Positions 1-6,724 of a stretch of DNA of 10,063 nucleotides are shown here, piece by piece. The DNA comes from Mesorhizobium sp. Lineage in GTDB: Bacteria; Pseudomonadota; Alphaproteobacteria; Rhizobiales; Rhizobiaceae. Under the pieces are notes generated by a model. That model was given only the letters and a program-made list of their open reading frames with translations, ran no database searches and had not been told where the DNA came from. Position numbers and translations under genes: made by a program. The stretch lies in the NCBI GenBank assembly GCA_030698645.1, contig JAUYMV010000326.1:1-10063 (forward strand), read 5' to 3'. How positions within the stretch are numbered: position 1 is the first letter of the stretch; every line of letters starts with the position of its first letter.

Positions 1-107
1 GCGGGCTGCTGGCCGCGCTGGTTGCCGGCACGGCGCCGGCTTGGCTGGAGCCCGTGCCGGGCACGGCGGCGGCGCCGCTGCGCCTGTACCGCGTCCTGCC
101 GCGCTAG
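1..107 (+). CDS. 3' end of an unrecognised protein (partial)
   Basis: An open frame enters from the left edge (first full codon at 3) and ends at a TAG at 105-107, giving 34 C-terminal residues. Nearly every codon ends in G or C, as in the real genes of this window, so the frame is very probably coding. The residues are Ala/Leu-rich, then Pro/Arg-rich, ending in RLYRVLPR. Some membrane glycosyltransferases end in a similar hydrophobic stretch followed by a basic tail, but 34 residues are too few to name a family. The next gene begins about 150 bases later, so this gene is probably in a separate transcription unit. Confidence 0.6.
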   Translation, partial: GLLAALVAGTAPAWLEPVPGTAAAPLRLYRVLPR

Positions 108-167
108 GGTCGGCGGGCACATCCGCCAAGATCGCGGCCGCGCGGTTCGAGGCATTTGCGAAACCCA

Positions 168-191
168 CGCGATCACAAAGATGTGATCGCG
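168..191. promoter_or_regulatory. Perfect 10-bp inverted repeat, candidate operator
   Basis: The arm CGCGATCACA (168-177) is followed after the four bases AAGA by its exact reverse complement TGTGATCGCG (182-191). It lies 71 bases before the chosen start of the GGDEF-EAL gene and 60 bases after the preceding stop. A second small dyad, CGTTT/AAACG (195-199 and 203-207), follows directly. No T-run follows the repeat, which argues against a simple intrinsic terminator. A dimeric regulator site or an mRNA hairpin are both possible. The half-sites contain TGTGA in the opposite orientation to a CRP box. Confidence 0.4.
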
Positions 192-251
192 ATACGTTTC
201 CTAAACGGTTTCATGACAGACTTCCCGGCAAGCAAGACGAGCTTTGCAGTC

Positions 252-259
252 AGGGAGAG
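252..259 (+). promoter_or_regulatory. Purine-rich ribosome binding site for the GGDEF-EAL gene
   Basis: AGGGAGAG precedes the ATG at 262 by a short gap. An in-frame TTG at 244 would add six residues but lacks a comparable upstream site. The site therefore supports 262 as the start. Confidence 0.5.
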
Positions 260-261
260 AG

Positions 262-1608
262 ATGCTCGCCAAGGCCGATTCCAGTGCGCCAAGGAAGGAA
301 CCGACGGATCTGGTTTTCACGGATCCGCTGACCGGCCTCGGCAACCACCGGCGCTTCGTCGACAAGGTCGAACGCCTGCAGGCGGAGCGCGCCGATGACC
401 CCGCGCCGTTTGCCGTCGGCATCATCGATCTCGACGGGTTCAAGCCGATCAACGACCTGTTCGGACGCGCCGCTGGCGACAACATCCTCGTGCAGGTCGC
501 GTTGCGGCTGCGCGCCGCGATGGACGAGCATTCGATAGCGACCAGGATCGGCGCCGACGAGTTCGGCTTCCTGCTGCCGATGACGTTCTCGGTCGCCGCC
601 GCCAGCGCCCAGGCGCGCACACTGATCGAAATCCTCTCCGCGCCCTATGACGTCGGCGAACGCACGGTGCGATTGTCTGCCTCGGTCGGCTGCGCGCTCT
701 TCTACGGCGACGAGAGCGCCGACGAACTGATCAACAAGGCGGAGACGGCATTATACCAGGCCAAGCGTTCGGGCCGCGGCGCCGTCGTCGTCTACACGCA
801 GGAAATGGAAGACGCCGCCAAGCGCATGACGCGCATGGAGCAGGCGCTGCGCCGCGCCGTCTCGGCCGGCGAGGTCGAACCGCACTTCCAGCCGATCATC
901 GACCTGCGCACCCGGCGCCCGATCGGCTTCGAGGCGCTGGCGCGCTGGACCGACCGCGATCTGGGCAGGGTGCCGCCAAGCGTCTTCATCGCGATCGCCG
1001 AGGAGCGCGGCATCATCGGGCCGCTGTCGCAACTGCTGCTGCGCAAGGCGACGATTGCCGCCGGCCGTTGGCCGGCGCATCTGTTCCTCTCCTTCAACCT
1101 GTCGCCCTCGCAACTCGTCGACCAGAATACCGGGCAGCAGATCCTCTCGATTCTCGACCAGACGGGGTTCGATCCCCGCCGGCTCGAGATCGAGATCACC
1201 GAGACCGGCGTGATGAGCGATCCGACCTCCGCCGCCAAGATCGTCGCGGATTTGCGCCAGGTCGGCATCCGCGTCTCGCTCGACGATTTCGGCACCGGCC
1301 AGTCGAGCCTCGGGCGGCTGCGCGACTTCCATTTCGACAAGCTGAAGATCGACCGCGCCTTCGTCTCCTCGATTCTGGACGACCGTCCGTCCGAGCACAT
1401 CATCCGCGCCATCCTGGCGATGTGCGAGGGGCTCGGCATGGATGTCGTGGCCGAGGGCATCGAGGAGGAAGCGCAGGCCCAGAGGCTCCTGGCCTTCGGC
1501 TGCGGCGGCGGACAGGGATACCTGTTCGGCAAGCCGCTCGACGCCGACGCTACGCTCGGCTATCTGCGCGATTCCCTTCGCGGCCCCGCGCAGGCGAGAG
1601 ACGCCTGA
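262..1608 (+). CDS. GGDEF-EAL protein, probable c-di-GMP phosphodiesterase with degenerate GGDEF
   Basis: A 448-residue protein with a short N-terminus and no signal peptide, membrane segment or PAS/REC sensor, so it is probably cytoplasmic. The GGDEF domain starts with TDPLTGLGN (20-28) and keeps the metal/nucleotide segment IDLDGFKPIND, but the signature reads GADEF (97-101). There is no RxxD inhibitory site at the usual distance before it. The EAL domain has the EAL motif (224-226), NLS, the ExTE acidic pair, DDFGTG (341-346), KID, AEGIE (397-401) and a final GYLFGKP, which is the full catalytic set. In this family that pattern usually means hydrolysis of c-di-GMP to pGpG, with the GGDEF domain retained as a GTP-binding regulatory module, as in Caulobacter PdeA. 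Residual cyclase activity cannot be excluded. ATG 262 was chosen over TTG 244 because of its ribosome binding site. The gene appears monocistronic. Confidence 0.93.
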   Translation: MLAKADSSAPRKEPTDLVFTDPLTGLGNHRRFVDKVERLQAERADDPAPFAVGIIDLDGFKPINDLFGRAAGDNILVQVALRLRAAMDEHSIATRIGADEFGFLLPMTFSVAAASAQARTLIEILSAPYDVGERTVRLSASVGCALFYGDESADELINKAETALYQAKRSGRGAVVVYTQEMEDAAKRMTRMEQALRRAVSAGEVEPHFQPIIDLRTRRPIGFEALARWTDRDLGRVPPSVFIAIAEERGIIGPLSQLLLRKATIAAGRWPAHLFLSFNLSPSQLVDQNTGQQILSILDQTGFDPRRLEIEITETGVMSDPTSAAKIVADLRQVGIRVSLDDFGTGQSSLGRLRDFHFDKLKIDRAFVSSILDDRPSEHIIRAILAMCEGLGMDVVAEGIEEEAQAQRLLAFGCGGGQGYLFGKPLDADATLGYLRDSLRGPAQARDA

Positions 1609-1615
1609 GCCTTCG

Positions 1616-1630
1616 GGCCTTCGGCCTCTT
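1616..1630 (+). terminator. Weak terminator-like hairpin after the GGDEF-EAL gene
   Basis: GGCC (1616-1619) and GGCC (1623-1626) can pair around a TTC loop, followed by TCTT. The flanking sequence repeats CCTTCGG, so alternative UUCG-capped stems are possible. The stem is short and the T-run poor, so this is only a weak candidate. It sits 8 bases after the stop. Confidence 0.22.
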
Positions 1631-1657
1631 GTCAGGACCCCGGCTTTCCCCGATAGG
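1629..1657 (+). promoter_or_regulatory. Candidate sigma-70-type promoter for the dgo-like operon
   Basis: TTGTCA (1629-1634, five of six matches to TTGACA) is separated by exactly 17 bases from GATAGG (1652-1657), a poor -10 box. This would start transcription near 1664, about 30 bases before the first start codon. It is the only plausible box pair seen in the 86-base gap before a long same-strand gene train, but the -10 match is weak. Confidence 0.3.
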
Positions 1658-1680
1658 ATGGCGCCGGCCTGAGGAGAGCC

Positions 1681-1687
1681 GGAGGGG
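1681..1687 (+). promoter_or_regulatory. Ribosome binding site of the SDR gene
   Basis: GGAGGGG lies 7 bases before ATG 1695 and 10 before the adjacent in-frame ATG 1698, which favours the first. CCGGC (1664-1668) could pair with GCCGG (1678-1682), partly covering this site. Confidence 0.5.
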
Positions 1688-1694
1688 AACGAGC

Positions 1695-2462
1695 ATGATG
1701 CCATCGGCGATTTTTCCGGATCTGGCCGGCAAGCCGGTGCTGATCACCGGCGGCGGCACCGGCATCGGCGCGGCGCTGACCGAGGGCTTCGCCCTGCAGG
1801 GCGCGCGGGTCGCCTTCATCGACATCGCCGAAGCGGAAAGCCTGGCGCTCTGCGACGCGGTCGAGCGGCGCGCGGGCTCGCGTCCGCTCTTTCTGAAGAC
1901 CGATCTGCGCGATATCGCGGCGCTGCGTGCGGCGGTCGCGGCAGCTGAAGACGCGCATGGCGCGGCCCGCGTCCTGGTCAACAACGCGGCGCGCGACGAC
2001 CGCCACGACATCGCCGACGTGACGCCGGACTACTGGGACGCCAACCAGGCGATCAATCTGCGGCCGCATTTCTTCACCGCGCAGGCGGTCGCCGAAGGCA
2101 TGAAGAAGGCCGGCGCAGGCTCCATCATCAATTTCACTTCGACCTCTTTCCTGATCAATCTCGGCACATTGCCATCCTACACTGCGGCCAAGGCCGGCAT
2201 CATCGGCCTGACCAAGGGGCTCGCCGGCGCGCTCGGTCCCCACGGCATCCGCGTCAACGCGATCGCGCCCGGCTGGGTCATGACCGAGCGGCAAAGGCAA
2301 CTCTGGGCCAACCCGGAAAGCCTCGCGGCGCATGTCGCCAAGCAGTGCATCCGAGAGGAGATGCAGCCCGGCGACATCGTCGGTCCCTGCCTGTTCCTCG
2401 CCTCCGACGCCGCGCGCATGCTGACCGCCCAGACCATGATCGTCGACGGAGGGTTCCTGTGA
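1695..2462 (+). CDS. SDR-family dehydrogenase, probable sugar (galactose-type) 1-dehydrogenase
   Basis: A 255-residue classical short-chain dehydrogenase/reductase. The Rossmann motif TGGGTGIG spans residues 18-25. Asp43 at the end of the second strand suggests NAD rather than NADP. NNAA is at 96-99, the catalytic serine is probably Ser149, and the YxxxK pair is Tyr162/Lys166. The C-terminus ends with the usual VDGG segment. The fold and chemistry are clear, but the substrate cannot be read from the sequence. Because the gene is the first of an operon encoding a lactonase, KDGal kinase and KDPGal aldolase, oxidation of D-galactose or a related aldose to its lactone is the best inference. Its stop codon overlaps the start of dgoK (GTGA), indicating translational coupling. 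The upstream gap holds the candidate operon promoter. Confidence 0.9.
   Translation: MMPSAIFPDLAGKPVLITGGGTGIGAALTEGFALQGARVAFIDIAEAESLALCDAVERRAGSRPLFLKTDLRDIAALRAAVAAAEDAHGAARVLVNNAARDDRHDIADVTPDYWDANQAINLRPHFFTAQAVAEGMKKAGAGSIINFTSTSFLINLGTLPSYTAAKAGIIGLTKGLAGALGPHGIRVNAIAPGWVMTERQRQLWANPESLAAHVAKQCIREEMQPGDIVGPCLFLASDAARMLTAQTMIVDGGFL
2448..2453 (+). promoter_or_regulatory. Ribosome binding site that fixes the GTG start of dgoK
   Basis: GGAGGG ends 5 bases before GTG 2459, inside the last codons of the SDR gene. The reading frame stays open far upstream, to 2345, but that part overlaps conserved SDR sequence. This site and the GTGA overlap make 2459 the likely start. Confidence 0.55.
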
Positions 2463-3391
2463 CCGCCGCCAGCAGCGCTCACGTCGCGGCGGTCGACTGG
2501 GGCACGTCGAACATGCGCATCTGGCTGCTCGACGCCGATGGCGGCGTCGTCTCCGAACGGCGTTCGGACGACGGCATGGCGAAGGCCGGCGAAAAGGGTT
2601 TCGGCGCCGTGCTCGAGGCGCACCTCGCGGCGATGCACGCGCCGGCCGACATACCCGTGGTCGTCTGCGGCATGGCCGGCGCGCGCCAGGGCTGGGTCGA
2701 TGCCGGCTATCTGTCACTGCCGGCGCCGATCGCCGGCTTCGCCAAACAGGCGGTCAAGGGGCCGGGCATCGGCCGCGACGTGCGCATTCTCCCCGGCCTG
2801 TCGCAGGAGACACCGCCCGACGTCATGCGCGGCGAGGAGACGCAGATCGCCGGCGCCGCGTCGCTTGGCCGGGGCCGTCATCTCGTCTGCATGCCGGGCA
2901 CGCATTCGAAATGGGTCGAGGTCGCCGACGGGTCGGTCACCGCGTTTCGCACCGCGATGACCGGCGAACTCTTCGCGCTGCTCGCCGCCTCGTCGATCCT
3001 GCGCCATTCCATCGGCGCTTCGCCGGCGCAGCCGGCTCCCGACGACGAGACGTTCGGCGTCTGGCTGGATCGGGCGCTCCACCATCCGGAGGCGCTGACG
3101 TCGCTGCTGTTTCGCATCCGGGCGACGGGCCTGCTCGGCGAACTGTCGCCGCGCGACGCGGCGGCGGCGCTGTCGGGTCTGCTCATCGGCAGCGAGATCG
3201 CGGCGGCCCAGCCCGCGGGCGACCCGAAACGGCGGGTCGTCCTGGTCGCGTCGGGCGCCCTCGGCAGCCTCTACGACGCTGCCCTCAGGCGGGCCGGCCA
3301 TGCGGTCGAACCCGTCGATGCGGACGCCGCGGTGCGCGCCGGACTGTTCGCGGCAGCCCGGGCGCTGTTTTTCGACGGCGGGCCGGCATGA
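2459..3391 (+). CDS. dgoK: 2-dehydro-3-deoxygalactonokinase
   Basis: A 310-residue kinase that phosphorylates 2-dehydro-3-deoxy-D-galactonate with ATP to the 6-phosphate (EC 2.7.1.58), in the cytoplasm. DgoK-family landmarks appear in order: DWGTSN at 13-18 (N-terminal phosphate-binding segment), CGMAGARQGW, DVMRGEETQ (Arg124 in RGEETQ), PGTHSKW at 146-152, TAMTGELF at 165-172, and GLLIGSEI near the C-terminal third. The length is normal for the family. It starts with GTG overlapping the SDR stop and ends overlapping the dgoA start (ATGA). Neighbouring DgoA uses its product directly. No damage is visible. The assignment is firm by motif; only kinetic preference for KDGal over its C4 epimer KDG is uncertain. 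Confidence 0.95.
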   Translation: MTAASSAHVAAVDWGTSNMRIWLLDADGGVVSERRSDDGMAKAGEKGFGAVLEAHLAAMHAPADIPVVVCGMAGARQGWVDAGYLSLPAPIAGFAKQAVKGPGIGRDVRILPGLSQETPPDVMRGEETQIAGAASLGRGRHLVCMPGTHSKWVEVADGSVTAFRTAMTGELFALLAASSILRHSIGASPAQPAPDDETFGVWLDRALHHPEALTSLLFRIRATGLLGELSPRDAAAALSGLLIGSEIAAAQPAGDPKRRVVLVASGALGSLYDAALRRAGHAVEPVDADAAVRAGLFAAARALFFDGGPA

Positions 3392-4029
3392 GCGTGTCCG
3401 CGCCCTGGCCGATCCTGCGCCGCGGTCTGGTCGCCATCCTGCGTGGCGTGACGCCGGCCGAGATCGCCGCCATTGGCGAGGCCGTGCATGCGGCCGGAAT
3501 CGAGGCGATCGAGATTCCGCTCAACTCGCCGGAGCCGTTCCGCTCGATCGAGCTTTTGGCCAAGGCGCTGCCGGGGGCGCTGGTCGGCGCCGGCACGGTG
3601 CTGCGCGCCGCCGATGTCGACCGGCTGGACGCCTGCGGCGGCCGGCTGCTCGTCAGTCCTAATGTCGATGGCGACGTGCTGGCGCGGGCCGCTCGTTTCG
3701 GCATGGTGACGATGCCCGGCGTGTTCACTCCGACCGAGGCTTTCACCGCGCTCGGCCACGGCGCCTCGGCGCTGAAGTTCTTTCCGGCGAGCGTGCTCGG
3801 CCCCGCCGGCATCGCCGCCATCCGCGCGGTGCTGCCGGGGGAGACGGTGGTGGGCGCGGTCGGCGGAGTCTCGGATGCCGACTTTGCCTTCTATGCAAAG
3901 GCCGGTGTAACGGTCTTCGGCCTTGGCTCGAGCCTCTACCGGCCGGGCATGGACGCCGCTAGCGTGGCAGAGCGGGCGCGCCGCGCGGTCGCGGCGTGGG
4001 ACGCCTTGCATGGCGAGCTGAGCGCATGA
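3388..4029 (+). CDS. dgoA: 2-dehydro-3-deoxy-6-phosphogalactonate aldolase
   Basis: A 213-residue class I KDPG/KDPGal aldolase (EC 4.1.2.21) that cleaves 2-dehydro-3-deoxy-6-phosphogalactonate to pyruvate and D-glyceraldehyde-3-phosphate. Visible signatures: LRG with Arg19, EIPLNSP with the catalytic Glu42, VGAGTVL, SPN, the Schiff-base lysine Lys130 in LKFFPA, VGGV, and GLGSSLYRPG near the end. The EIPLNSPEPF segment is typical of the galactonate (DgoA) branch rather than Eda. The start ATG overlaps the dgoK stop and the stop overlaps the lactonase start, both as ATGA, so the three genes are probably translationally coupled. E. coli has a comparable aldolase in its dgo operon. The length is usual and nothing is missing. 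Confidence 0.95.
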   Translation: MSVSAPWPILRRGLVAILRGVTPAEIAAIGEAVHAAGIEAIEIPLNSPEPFRSIELLAKALPGALVGAGTVLRAADVDRLDACGGRLLVSPNVDGDVLARAARFGMVTMPGVFTPTEAFTALGHGASALKFFPASVLGPAGIAAIRAVLPGETVVGAVGGVSDADFAFYAKAGVTVFGLGSSLYRPGMDAASVAERARRAVAAWDALHGELSA

Positions 4030-4898
4030 GCGGCGCGCGCGTCTTCTGCGACATCGCCTGCGCGCTCGGCGAGGGACCGGCCTATGACGCGGCGAGCGAG
4101 ACGCTGTTCTGGTTCGACATCCTCGGGCGAAAGCTGCTGGAGCGGCCGTTCGCCGGCGACACGACGGTCGTGCACGACCTGCCCGTCATGGCGAGCGCCA
4201 TCGCGGCGATCGACGCGGAGCGGCAATTGCTGGTCGCTGCCGACGGTCTCTATGTGCGCGATCGAAGCACCGGGCGCCTGACGCTGCACACGCCGCTCGA
4301 GGCCGACAAGCCGCTCAACCGCTCGAACGATGCGCGGGTGCATCCCTGCGGCGCGTTCTGGATCGGCACCATGCCGATCGACGAGGGCTCGAAGGCCGGC
4401 GCGATCTACTGGTTCCTCAAGGGCGAGCTGCGCCTGCTCTACCCCGGTTTCGCCATCCCCAACTCGATCTGCTTTTCGCCCGATGGAAGCCTGGCCTACT
4501 TCACCGACACGCCGACCGGTCTGATGATGCGCGTTTCCTGCGACAGCACGACCGGGCTGCCGAGCGGCGAGCCGAAGGTCTTCCTCGACCGCCGCGGCGG
4601 GGAGGGCTGGATCGACGGTTCCATCGTCGACGCCGACGGTGTGCTTTGGAACTGTCGCTGGGGCGCCGGCGCGCTCGACGCCTGGTCGCCGGAGGGCAGG
4701 CTCATGCGGACCATCGCTTTGCCGGCGAAGCAATCCTCCTGCCCGGCCTTCGTCGGACCGGGGGCGGCTCGCATGGCGGTGACCTCGGCCTTCAAGGGGC
4801 TGAGCGCCGCCGAGCGCGCCACCGATCCGCAGGCCGGCCAAACCTTCCTGCTCGACATCGCGGTCAACGGCCGTTTCGAGCCGCCCGTGGCGCTCTGA
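4026..4898 (+). CDS. SMP-30/gluconolactonase-family sugar lactonase
   Basis: A 290-residue six-bladed propeller hydrolase of the SMP-30/regucalcin/gluconolactonase family, expected to open an aldonolactone with a bound divalent metal. The metal ligands known in the family are all present: Glu16 in LGEGP, Asn146 in PNSICFSPDG and Asp197 in IDGSIVDADG, with Asn101 in RSNDA as a substrate-side residue. No signal peptide is visible, so it is cytoplasmic. Coupling to dgoA by an ATGA overlap and position in the same operon as an SDR dehydrogenase suggest hydrolysis of galactono-1,4-lactone or a similar lactone. A longer in-frame start at 3996 exists but lies inside dgoA; 4026 fits the overlap pattern. 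The exact sugar lactone is inferred from context. Confidence 0.92.
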   Translation: MSGARVFCDIACALGEGPAYDAASETLFWFDILGRKLLERPFAGDTTVVHDLPVMASAIAAIDAERQLLVAADGLYVRDRSTGRLTLHTPLEADKPLNRSNDARVHPCGAFWIGTMPIDEGSKAGAIYWFLKGELRLLYPGFAIPNSICFSPDGSLAYFTDTPTGLMMRVSCDSTTGLPSGEPKVFLDRRGGEGWIDGSIVDADGVLWNCRWGAGALDAWSPEGRLMRTIALPAKQSSCPAFVGPGAARMAVTSAFKGLSAAERATDPQAGQTFLLDIAVNGRFEPPVAL

Positions 4899-4911
4899 TG
4901 GAAGCGGCCAG

Positions 4912-5655
4912 GTGACCGAATCGCGCGCCTGGTCCGATCTGGTCGGCGACGAGAGCGGACTTGCCGTCGAAGTGCTTGGCCATGGCGTTTTCCGGTTGAG
5001 CGAGCGCGTCGTATCGCTTCCGGAACGAAGCTATTTCTATCTCGTCGAAGGCGATGGCCGCGACTGCCTGATCGATGGCGGCTGGGGCTTCGCAGCTTCG
5101 CTGGACGGCTTGCGCCGGGATCCGCGACGGCCGCTGGTGGCGGTCGCGACGCACAGCCATTTCGACCATATTGGCGCCCTGCACCTGGCCGAAAGGCGCT
5201 ATGGCCACGGCGCGGAAGCCGCGGTCTTCGCCGCCCCCGATCCGCGCGCCACCCAGGCGCTGCCCTGGCTGGACGGGCTCGACACGCTTGCCGGCGGCGG
5301 CGGGATCGCCGCGTCGACGATCCGTCAGACGCCTTGCCCGCTGCACGAACTGGTCGGCGACGGCGACAGGATCGATCTCGGCGGCCGCACGCTCGACATC
5401 CTGCATACGCCCGGTCACTCGCCCGGATCGCTCTGCGTCCTGGACAGCCGGTCGGGCTTCCTGTTCTGCGCCGACACGGTGCATGACGGGCATATCTTCG
5501 ATGACATCCCCGGCGCCGACCGGGCGGCGCTGCTGCTGTCGCACCAGCGCCTCGCAAGCGTCGATTTCGTGCGAGCGCTGCCCGGCCATGGCGCGCTTCT
5601 CTCGCCTGTGGCGTTTCGCGAGCGGATCGCGCGCTTTCGCCGGAACGCCGCCTGA
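4912..5655 (+). CDS. Metallo-beta-lactamase-fold hydrolase, substrate unknown
   Basis: A 247-residue MBL-fold (glyoxalase II-like) metallohydrolase. The zinc-binding set is complete: THSHFDH with His81, His83, Asp85 and His86; His168 in HTPGHSPGS; the bridging Asp188 in CADTVHDG; and His226 in PGHG. No signal peptide is seen, so it acts in the cytoplasm. It starts with GTG, preceded by GGAAG at 4900-4904 and 13 bases after the lactonase stop, so it is very likely in the same operon. Family members hydrolyse thioesters, lactones, phosphodiesters and other bonds, and the sequence alone does not choose among them. Context allows a second lactonase, a thioesterase, or a partner of the downstream ATP-grasp protein, all of which are inference. 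Confidence 0.9.
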   Translation: MTESRAWSDLVGDESGLAVEVLGHGVFRLSERVVSLPERSYFYLVEGDGRDCLIDGGWGFAASLDGLRRDPRRPLVAVATHSHFDHIGALHLAERRYGHGAEAAVFAAPDPRATQALPWLDGLDTLAGGGGIAASTIRQTPCPLHELVGDGDRIDLGGRTLDILHTPGHSPGSLCVLDSRSGFLFCADTVHDGHIFDDIPGADRAALLLSHQRLASVDFVRALPGHGALLSPVAFRERIARFRRNAA

Positions 5656-5666
5656 CGGAGACCGAC

Positions 5667-6724
5667 ATGGACAGCCGGACGCCCGAACTGGTACTGGTCT
5701 ACGAGCCGGAAGCGGCATGCCATTCGCGCCTGCTGGCCGACGGCTTCGCGCCGCGCCACGCCATCGAGATCGCGTCCTATCTCGCCCAGTCGACCGACAT
5801 CGCGCCCGAATTCGAGGCGATCGGCGAGGCCTGCCGGGCGCGCGGCGTCGGCTTCTCGCCGGTCCCGCTCGACGACGCGGCCAAGACGCTTGCCGCCAGG
5901 GACCCGGCGCGCACGCTGGTCTGGACGCTGTCCGACGGCGTCGCCTATTTTCGCGGCGGCGCGGCGCCGGCGCTCGCCCGGCTGAACGGGCTGAAGACGT
6001 TCGGCGCCGACGATTCGCTGTTTGCCCTCTGCCAGGACAAGTTCCGCTCGGGCGCCGTGCTCGGCGCGCTCGGCCTGCCGGTCCCGGCAAGCGGGCTGGC
6101 GCGCGACGGCGCATGGATCGTGCCGCCGCCGACCTCGCCCTCCGGCTGGTTCGTCAAGCCGAACCGGCTCGGCGCCAAGATCGGCATCTGGCAGGATTCC
6201 CGCACCGACGATCTCGATCACGCGCTGGACCTGAGCCGCCGCGTCCATGCCGCCTATCGCGACGACGTGGTGGTGCAGCCCTATGTTCCGGGCCGCAATG
6301 TGCGGGCGAGTTTCCTGGCGGTCGACCCGCAGACCGGAATTGAGGCGCTGGGCTTAGCCTTCGTCGATTCAGGCGCCGACTTCCAGACGATGGAGGATTC
6401 GATGGCGCTTTATGGCGACAGCGGCGCGCACGCCAGGGCCGAGGGACTCTACCGGGAGCCGCTGCTGGTCGCCGTCGGCGATCTGCAGCGGCGGCCGACC
6501 AGCGCATCCGCGAGATCGCCGGGCGGTTGATGCGCGGGCTCGGCCTCGCCGACGTCTTTTCGATCGACCTGCGCGTCGAGGCGGACGACACTGTCCATCT
6601 CATCGAGTTCGAGGTCTGCCCCGGCCTGCCCTGCTTCGACTTCCGCGCCTATTGCCGGGCGGAATGGGGCATGGCTCTTGCCGAGGCGATGGCCGAGACT
6701 GCGGCGCGGCGGCTGCGCGGCTGA
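5667..6724 (+). pseudogene. D-Ala-D-Ala-ligase-like ATP-grasp protein, frameshifted
   Basis: The first frame runs from ATG 5667 (ACGGAG at 5655-5660) to a TGA at 6528-6530, giving 287 residues. It contains LCQDKF (Lys125), the ATP-grasp segment WFVKPNRLGAKIG (Lys164) and VVVQPYVPGRN. The C-terminal catalytic part continues in another frame: from about 6482 that frame reads AAADQRIREIAGRLMRGLG, then FSIDLRV and IEFEVCPGLP, ending at a TGA at 6722-6724. IEFEVCPGLP corresponds to the metal-binding E-x-N segment of D-Ala ligases, here with Glu in place of Asn. One missing base near 6485-6495 would restore a protein of about 352 residues, normal for the family. A sequencing error is possible. ATG 6530 overlaps the early stop (TGATG) and could restart translation of a 64-residue fragment. 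Family members join a carboxylate to an amine via an acyl-phosphate; the substrate is unknown. It lies 11 bases after the MBL gene, as the last gene of the operon. Confidence 0.8.

Noticed and set aside
133..142. Palindrome CGCGGCCGCG
   Set aside because: A 10-base GC-only palindrome is common in such GC-rich DNA and has no supporting context.
168..191. CRP-type binding site
   Set aside because: The CRP box is TGTGA-N6-TCACA; here the half-sites are in the opposite order (TCACA-N4-TGTGA), so geometry and spacing do not fit.
244..261. TTG start for the GGDEF-EAL protein
   Set aside because: ATG 262 has the purine-rich site directly before it and the added six residues look unremarkable.
1632..2717. 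A 361-codon minus-strand open frame across the SDR and dgoK genes
   Set aside because: The plus-strand genes have complete family motifs, and the antisense product is Arg-rich low-complexity sequence.
4496..6114. Long open frames on the minus strand opposite the MBL and ATP-grasp genes (two frames of about 390-416 codons)
   Set aside because: They lie opposite clearly conserved plus-strand genes, are full of Arg/Pro/Ala/Ser runs, and match no family. Long antisense frames are expected in DNA this GC-rich.
6482..6532. Programmed -1 ribosomal frameshift in the ATP-grasp gene
   Set aside because: No slippery heptamer and no evident downstream pseudoknot; a mutation or sequencing error is simpler.
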